Below the pieces are notes generated by a model that worked only from the letters and a program-made list of their open reading frames with translations, was not told where the DNA came from and did not search any database. Shown here in pieces: positions 31,645 to 35,725 of a stretch of DNA of 35,725 nucleotides; positions within the stretch are counted from its first letter, which is position 1; the number at the start of each line of letters is the position of its first letter. The stretch is taken from assembly GCA_944372515.1 (NCBI GenBank), contig CALVZM010000014.1, positions 1-35,725 on the forward strand, in the 5' to 3' direction. The position numbers were made by a program, and so were the translations under genes. The stretch comes from an uncultured Clostridia bacterium. Its GTDB lineage: Bacteria; Bacillota; Clostridia; Christensenellales; Borkfalkiaceae.

Positions 31645-33528
31645 TCATGCGACCGTCTGTTTTTTCTCCGCTCCGTCCGTTTCGTCCGTTCTCTCCGCAG
31701 GGGCGGATTTGTCGCTTTTCTCGGGCATGGTGCCGTCCGGCGTAGCCGTTTCTTCGGCGTTTGTTTCGGGATCCGTCGGGGGACAGACGGGCACGGGATC
31801 GGGCGTGAGCCCGCTGTCGCGATCGGGCGGCGTGCCTGCCGCCGCGGCGGAAAGCAGTCCTTCGGTCAGGCGGTAGGAGCGGACGATGCACTCTTTGATC
31901 AATTTATCTTTGAGGTGTCCGTCGATTTCGAGCGCCATCCAGCCGTTGACCAGTTTGCTCTGATATTTCATGATGCATTCGTCGTCCGCTTCGTCGGTGC
32001 GCACGGTGATGCGCAGGGCGTCAAAGTCGTTGGAGATCTGCACGAAGGGCAGTTCTCCGATGTAGAATTTGATCTCGGTGCCGTTGTCGAAGGTGCGCAT
32101 CTGGAAGTCGTCCGTTTCTTTCAGCGAGGCGCAGAACGCCACGCTTTCATCGAACCCGAGGTGCTCTTTGGAGAGGTTCAGAAGATGGAAGAGGGCGAAC
32201 ACGGCGTTGAGGAAGATGCCGACGAGAAGCCCCAGGCTCATGCCCTTGAACTCCGTTCCCGCAACGACGATGGACATTTTGGAAAGACCGGCAATCAGCA
32301 CGGCGGCGGTGAGGAAGAGGTTGGTGATCTTGGAATAATCGACCTTGGCGTCGACGAGCATCTTGATGCCGGGTGCGGCGATGATGCCCATGAGCACGAG
32401 GCTGAGCCCGCCGAGGACGGGGTCGGGGATGGATTGGATGAGTTGCAGAAGATTGCCGTTGAAGGAGAGCAGGGCGACGATGAGAGCGGCAATACAGAAC
32501 TGATTGGGGCGCGCGTCGTTGTTGATGCGCATGACGGCGAGGTTTTCGGCATAGAGCGTGAGGGGCACGCCGCCGAACGCACCGGAGAGGACGTTGGCGA
32601 GCGCGTTGCCGCCCATGGAGCGGAAGAGCGATACGTTTTTGGGCTGTACGGTCGTGATCTTGCCCTTGAAAAAGCCCGCCTGTAAATTTTCGATCATGAT
32701 CTTTCTGCCGATGTGCTCGCAAAAGAGGATGAGCGTGGGCGGAAAGACCATGACGGCGATGTTCGGGGAAAACTTGGGCAGCATCACCCGAAAGGCGGGC
32801 GGCTGAAAGACGGGTGCGGAGAAGACGGGGGCAAGGTCCCAGATGCCGACGCCGACGGCGACGACGCTTGCGATGACCACGCCGAGCAGAATGGAAGATT
32901 TTTTGAAGATCGGGCGTCTGGTAACCGAGAGGATGACGACGAGCGCGATGGTCAAAAGCGCCACGCCCGAACGGATGTTGAGCCCTTCTCCCAGCCCCGC
33001 CTGCGTCGCCGCCTGGTCGGAAAGTTCCAGACCGATGAGGGAGATGGCGGGACCCATGACGGCGGTCGGGATGATCTTATTGATGAAATTCATCGTCTTT
33101 TCGTTGGATGCGTTGCCGATTTTGCATAAGAGGGACAAAAGGAAGAGGAACCCGCCCGAGCAGATATAGGCGCCCATGACGTATGCCATGACGTCTGCGG
33201 GCGAACTGTTTTCCGCCTGCACCATGGCGGCGATGTAAGAGGACACGCCGATGAAGGCGAAACTCGAACCGAGATAGCCGGGCAGCCTGCCGCCCGTGAA
33301 GGCGAGGTAGAAGAGGGTGGCGATGCCCGTGAGGAAGAGGACGGAAGCCACGTCGAAGAGGGTGAATCCGACCGCCGCGTTGACCATCAGGGGCATTAAA
33401 ATGGTGGAAGGGAACATGGCGAGCACGTTGTCGAGCGCCGCAGAAAAGGTGTTGTTCGACCAGAACTGTTTGAATTTTTCCGGGAATTCTTTGCCCGCCT
33501 TTCTGATTTTTTCCGATAGATTGCTCAT
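31645..33528 (-). CDS. NCS2/NAT-family nucleobase permease with C-terminal soluble domain
   Basis: A 627-residue transporter of the uracil/xanthine permease family. Start at ATG 33528 (AGAGGAAAAG upstream); the open frame further 5' has no ribosome site. Residues ~15-455 contain the membrane core, with NTFSAALDNVLAMFPSTILM, GGRLPGYLGSSFAFIGVSSY, VFPPTLILFCEHIGRKIMIE (family's acidic signature), the NVLSGAFGGVPLTLYAENLA loop and NGNLLQLIQSIPDPVLGGLS. The last ~170 residues are extra: a folded-looking domain (~459-565, with EIKFYIGELPFVQI and DALRITVRTDEAD) and a Pro/Asp/Glu-rich tail. Family members usually end near 430-460. Probably uracil or a purine base is carried; the extra domain may regulate it. 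Confidence 0.92.
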   Translation of the reverse strand: MSNLSEKIRKAGKEFPEKFKQFWSNNTFSAALDNVLAMFPSTILMPLMVNAAVGFTLFDVASVLFLTGIATLFYLAFTGGRLPGYLGSSFAFIGVSSYIAAMVQAENSSPADVMAYVMGAYICSGGFLFLLSLLCKIGNASNEKTMNFINKIIPTAVMGPAISLIGLELSDQAATQAGLGEGLNIRSGVALLTIALVVILSVTRRPIFKKSSILLGVVIASVVAVGVGIWDLAPVFSAPVFQPPAFRVMLPKFSPNIAVMVFPPTLILFCEHIGRKIMIENLQAGFFKGKITTVQPKNVSLFRSMGGNALANVLSGAFGGVPLTLYAENLAVMRINNDARPNQFCIAALIVALLSFNGNLLQLIQSIPDPVLGGLSLVLMGIIAAPGIKMLVDAKVDYSKITNLFLTAAVLIAGLSKMSIVVAGTEFKGMSLGLLVGIFLNAVFALFHLLNLSKEHLGFDESVAFCASLKETDDFQMRTFDNGTEIKFYIGELPFVQISNDFDALRITVRTDEADDECIMKYQSKLVNGWMALEIDGHLKDKLIKECIVRSYRLTEGLLSAAAAGTPPDRDSGLTPDPVPVCPPTDPETNAEETATPDGTMPEKSDKSAPAERTDETDGAEKKQTVA

Positions 33529-33602
33529 TTTGCTTTTCCTCTTTTGTCTGTGCAGTGTTGTGTTCTTCGGCGCGCGGCGAGAACGATACGATAACATAGG
33601 AC

Positions 33603-33631
33603 AGTATAACATAAATTTTGCCGCCTGACAA
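33603..33631 (-). promoter_or_regulatory. vegetative promoter of the NCS2 permease
   Basis: Minus strand TTGTCA (33631-33626), 17-bp spacer, TATACT (33608-33603). The leader to the ATG is about 70 nt; I see no classic purine riboswitch in it. Confidence 0.75.
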
Positions 33632-33646
33632 TAGCGTTCGGGCAAA

Positions 33647-33871
33647 AAAAGGGGCAGATTTGCGGAATTTTTTCAAAAAAGCGGGGCGGCGGACAAAAAT
33701 CGGACGGGTGATGCCTTATCCCCCTCTTTTGCGCCATGCCGCAAAGAGGAAACGCCGCCTACGCTCAAATCGGAAGAAAGCGGTGAAAAATATGATTTTT
33801 ATAAGCCCGAACGGTTCCCGCCGCAAGCGCGCCCGCGCTCTTTTTTCCCCCGCCCGAACCAAAAAGGGGGA
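33647..33871 (+). other. gap with orphan hairpins, possible small RNA
   Basis: No supported gene. A CCTCTTTTGCG/CGCAAAGAGG hairpin (about 33724-33750) and a terminator-like AGCGCG-cc-CGCGCT stem with CTTTTTT (33826-33846) lie upstream of the next promoter. The latter ends no annotated + strand gene, so a short transcript from this gap is possible. Confidence 0.25.
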
Positions 33872-33900
33872 TTGACGCCCCGTTGCTTTTATGCTATAAT
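33872..33900 (+). promoter_or_regulatory. vegetative promoter of the YbjN-like gene
   Basis: TTGACG (33872-33877), 17-bp spacer, TATAAT (33895-33900). AAGGAGGGG (33907-33915) and the ATG at 33922 follow, giving a very short leader. Confidence 0.85.
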
Positions 33901-33921
33901 CGAAACAAGGAGGGGAAAAAG

Positions 33922-34377
33922 ATGGATGAAAGAGCGGTCTTGCAACAATTGGAATCGTGGCTGCGCGCGCAGGGCAGGGAGACCCTTTTTGCCGAAGAAA
34001 ACGGGCTGCGGATCTTAAAGACTCGCCTGGCGGGGCTCGGCGGCGTGGACGGCACGGCGCTTTCGGAGATATGTTTTTTGCCGCAAAGCACGGTTTTGCA
34101 GATATTCACCACTTTTGCAAGCGGTATGGACGAGAACAATCTCGTCCCCGCCATGGTCGCCTATAACACCCTCAACCTCACCTGCCCCGTCGGGTCTTTT
34201 CAGGTGTTCACGGGGCAAAAGCAGGCGTACCACAAATATGCCGTGCCCCTCACGGGCGACGGCGAAGCCTGTCTTGCGCAGGCGCTTGCGGCGGTGCGGA
34301 CGGCGCTGGAAACGCTGAACGCCCTCTTTCCGCAGGCGATCGTCATTGCCGACGACGCCCGCAATTTCAAGGGCTGA
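33922..34377 (+). CDS. small soluble protein, YbjN-like fold suspected
   Basis: A 151-residue cytosolic protein starting at ATG 33922 behind AAGGAGGGG. It has no signal, membrane span or catalytic motif. The alternation of strands and helices (VLQQLESWLRAQGRE, then VLQIFTTFASGMDENNLVPA, MVAYNTLNLTCPVGSFQVFT, and a C-terminal helix with AQALAAVRTALETLNALFPQ) recalls YbjN/type III chaperone-like proteins, but identity is too weak to assert. It is monocistronic, with a consensus promoter and a terminator at 34480-34515. Confidence 0.7.
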   Translation: MDERAVLQQLESWLRAQGRETLFAEENGLRILKTRLAGLGGVDGTALSEICFLPQSTVLQIFTTFASGMDENNLVPAMVAYNTLNLTCPVGSFQVFTGQKQAYHKYAVPLTGDGEACLAQALAAVRTALETLNALFPQAIVIADDARNFKG

Positions 34378-34445
34378 TTTTTTTGAAGAATGCGCTTTTT
34401 CGGCGGGGGCATGCCCGCACGGATCGAAGAAAGGATGTTTTTCCC

Positions 34446-34467
34446 GCGGCGGGGCATGCCCCGCCGC
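34446..34467. repeat. 22-bp perfect palindrome centred on GGGCATGCCC
   Basis: GCGGCGGGGCA then TGCCCCGCCGC, no spacer, between two convergent genes and just before the terminator at 34480. It contains one of six GGGCATGCCC decamers in the window. Confidence 0.8.
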
Positions 34468-34479
34468 AAAAAAGGACAA

Positions 34480-34515
34480 AAAAGCGCCCGAGGCTTGACT
34501 GCCTCGGGCGCTTTT
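34480..34515. terminator. bidirectional terminator between the YbjN-like and glycyl-radical genes
   Basis: AAAAGCGCCCGAGGC (34480-34494) pairs perfectly with GCCTCGGGCGCTTTT (34501-34515), loop of 6, with A- and T-runs on both sides. Confidence 0.9.
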
Positions 34516-34540
34516 CACGCTTTTTTGTTTTCCCCGTCCC

Positions 34541-34777
34541 TTACATGGATTCGTGAATGGTACGGGCAATGACGTCGTCCTGCTGTTCCTTGGTCAACTT
34601 GTTGAAGTTGACGGCATAACCGGAAACGCGGATGGTCAGTTGGGGATATTTTTCGGGGTGCTTCTGCGCATCCAGAAGGGTCTCGCGGTTGAACACGTTG
34701 ACGTTCAGGTGATGTCCTCCGTCCGCAACGTATCCGTCCAGCATGGTTACCAGATTATCGACTTGCGTGTTTGCCAT
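34541..34777 (-). CDS. stand-alone glycyl-radical domain of pyruvate formate-lyase (GrcA-like)
   Basis: A 78-residue protein that equals the C-terminal glycyl-radical domain of PFL. It contains [20 protein letters not shown] (12-31), [20 protein letters not shown] (33-52), and the radical Gly53 in RVSGYAV, ending [16 protein letters not shown] as PFL does. The start at ATG 34777 follows AAAGGAG; an ATG at 34786 is too close to that site. The PFL core gene upstream stops exactly where this domain should begin, so the two together make one complete PFL. The radical on Gly53 would be put in by the PFL-activating enzyme, not visible here. E. coli GrcA/YfiD is a repair domain of the same type; here it may be the obligatory second subunit. 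Confidence 0.93.
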   Translation of the reverse strand: MANTQVDNLVTMLDGYVADGGHHLNVNVFNRETLLDAQKHPEKYPQLTIRVSGYAVNFNKLTKEQQDDVIARTIHESM

Positions 34778-34814
34778 AGCAATCATCTCCTTTCAAAATC
34801 TATTCTTTATTGAT

Positions 34815-34843
34815 ATTATATCCTAATTAAATAATTTTGTCAA
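34815..34843 (-). promoter_or_regulatory. consensus vegetative promoter of the glycyl-radical gene
   Basis: Minus strand TTGACA (34843-34838), 17-bp spacer, TATAAT (34820-34815): both hexamers are perfect consensus. It lies wholly in the 85-bp gap between the two PFL genes. Confidence 0.88.
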
Positions 34844-34862
34844 CCGATTCCGGACAGAAAAT

Positions 34863-35725
34863 TTAATCTTTTTTGCCCAGGGACTGAGGCGTGATGGAGA
34901 AGGTGTTGGAGATGCCGTCGCGGGCGAACTCATAGGGGAGTTTGGCGACCGATTCCAAAGAGGCGAGGGCGCCGTTGTGATCTCTGCCGTGCATGGGGTT
35001 GGCGCCGGGCGCGAGCGGGGTGCCTGCCTTTCTGCCGTCGGGCGTGTTGCCCGTCTTCTTGCCGTAAACGACGTTGGAAGTGATGGTCAGAATGGACATG
35101 GTGGGGATGCTTTCACGATAGGTGAAGCGCGCCTTGATCTCGCGCATGAAGGTCTTGACCAGCCACACGGCGATCTGGTCTGCCCTGTCGTCGTTGTTGC
35201 CGTATTTGGGGAAGTCGCCTTCGATGCGGAAGTCGACGACCACGCCTTCTTCGTCGCGGATGGGATAGACCTTGGCGTACTTGATGGCGGAGAGGGAGTC
35301 GACCACGCAGGAGAGCCCCGCGACGCCCGTCGCGAAGAATCTTCTCACCTTGGTGTCGTGCAGTGCCATTTCCAGCGCTTCATACGAATATTTGTCGTGC
35401 ATGTAGTGGATGAGGTTGAGGGTGTTGACGTAGAGCCGCGCCAGCCAGTTCATCATGGTCTCGTACTTTTCGATGACTTCGTCGTAATCGAGGGGACCGT
35501 CCGAGGTGATGGCTTCAAACTTGGGGGAAACCTGCAAGTGTTTGCCGGTAACCTTGTCGCGCATCAGTTCGTCCTTGCCGCCGTTGATGGCGTAGAGGAG
35601 GCACTTGGCGAGGTTGGCTCTCGCGCCGAAGAACTGCATGTCCTTGCCCACGCGCATGCAACTCACGCAGCAGGCGATGGCATAGTCGTCGCCCATTTCC
35701 ACGCGCATCAGATCGTCCGATTCAT
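34863..35725 (-). CDS. pyruvate formate-lyase core lacking the glycyl-radical domain (5' end beyond the window)
   Basis: PFL splits pyruvate plus CoA into formate and acetyl-CoA in anaerobic fermentation. The window holds the last ~287 residues; the frame stays open to the window edge. The active-site pair is present ([16 protein letters not shown], with the CC at 35667-35672), followed by [80 protein letters not shown] and [20 protein letters not shown]. It ends [16 protein letters not shown] and then stops, about 75-80 residues earlier than classic PFL; the missing part, with the radical glycine, is the next gene. Confidence 0.95.
   Translation of the reverse strand, partial: ESDDLMRVEMGDDYAIACCVSCMRVGKDMQFFGARANLAKCLLYAINGGKDELMRDKVTGKHLQVSPKFEAITSDGPLDYDEVIEKYETMMNWLARLYVNTLNLIHYMHDKYSYEALEMALHDTKVRRFFATGVAGLSCVVDSLSAIKYAKVYPIRDEEGVVVDFRIEGDFPKYGNNDDRADQIAVWLVKTFMREIKARFTYRESIPTMSILTITSNVVYGKKTGNTPDGRKAGTPLAPGANPMHGRDHNGALASLESVAKLPYEFARDGISNTFSITPQSLGKKD

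Noticed and set aside
33529..33602. purine-type riboswitch in the permease leader
   Set aside because: The leader is only about 70 nt and I could not find the three-helix junction core or its conserved loops.

Overview
The window reads as a stretch of chromosome from a GC-rich, low-oxygen-adapted, spore-capable Firmicute (class Clostridia; the exact family is not decidable from sequence alone). Pointers are the spore maturation pair spmA/spmB, Gram-positive style lipoproteins, a 2[4Fe-4S] ferredoxin, pyruvate formate-lyase, consensus vegetative promoters, and a gene order that follows the Bacillus/Clostridium yaaO-tmk-holB-ricT-trmN6-rsmI-metG-tatD-rsmA block. With parAB close by, the segment probably lies near the replication origin.

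Layout. 1-7616 (+): a small membrane protein, then the conserved block (YaaO-like PLP enzyme, tmk, holB, ricT, ferredoxin, trmN6-like methyltransferase, rsmI). 7617-11430 interrupts that synteny: an AT-rich stretch, spmAB on the minus strand, then an odd locus (9230-11405) in which a leucine-rich-like gene seems to be split by an AT-richer insert carrying a glycine-rich repeat domain and a small lipoprotein. 11440-22714 (+): metG, tatD, prs, ftsH, parA, parB, a DUF2156-GNAT fusion, rsmA. 22776-33528 (all -): DUF4097/DUF1700/PadR operon, an ECF sigma/anti-sigma pair followed by a lipoprotein paralogous to the anti-sigma ectodomain, a HisJ-type phosphatase, an SH3/NlpC lipoprotein, a GH43 glycosidase, and an NCS2 permease with a long C-terminal domain. 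33922-34377 (+): a YbjN-like protein. 34541-35725 (-): a pyruvate formate-lyase whose glycyl-radical domain is a separate gene.

The most interesting items are: (1) a dispersed repeat made of six to eight consecutive hairpins, five copies, whose loops vary while stems are kept; (2) the ECF sigma system, where the sigma gene and the paralogous lipoprotein share an identical promoter-like motif (CCAACAAAAC-N13-GTTATA), suggesting autoregulation and feedback by an ectodomain mimic; (3) the split pyruvate formate-lyase with a near-perfect vegetative promoter between the two halves; (4) the split LRR/Gly-rich locus; and (5) three helically phased GTGAAACA parS-like half-sites plus a hairpin/T-tract leader upstream of ftsH.

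Intergenic stretches over 300 bp: 2827-3351 and 21335-21880 are filled mainly by the hairpin repeats; 7617-8047 has a terminator, an orphan leader and AT-rich DNA; 15373-15797 has terminators, the half-sites and the ftsH leader; 29685-30016 holds a terminator and otherwise nothing I recognise; 33529-33921 holds two divergent promoters and an orphan hairpin. I saw no rRNA, tRNA, CRISPR array, transposase or integrase.
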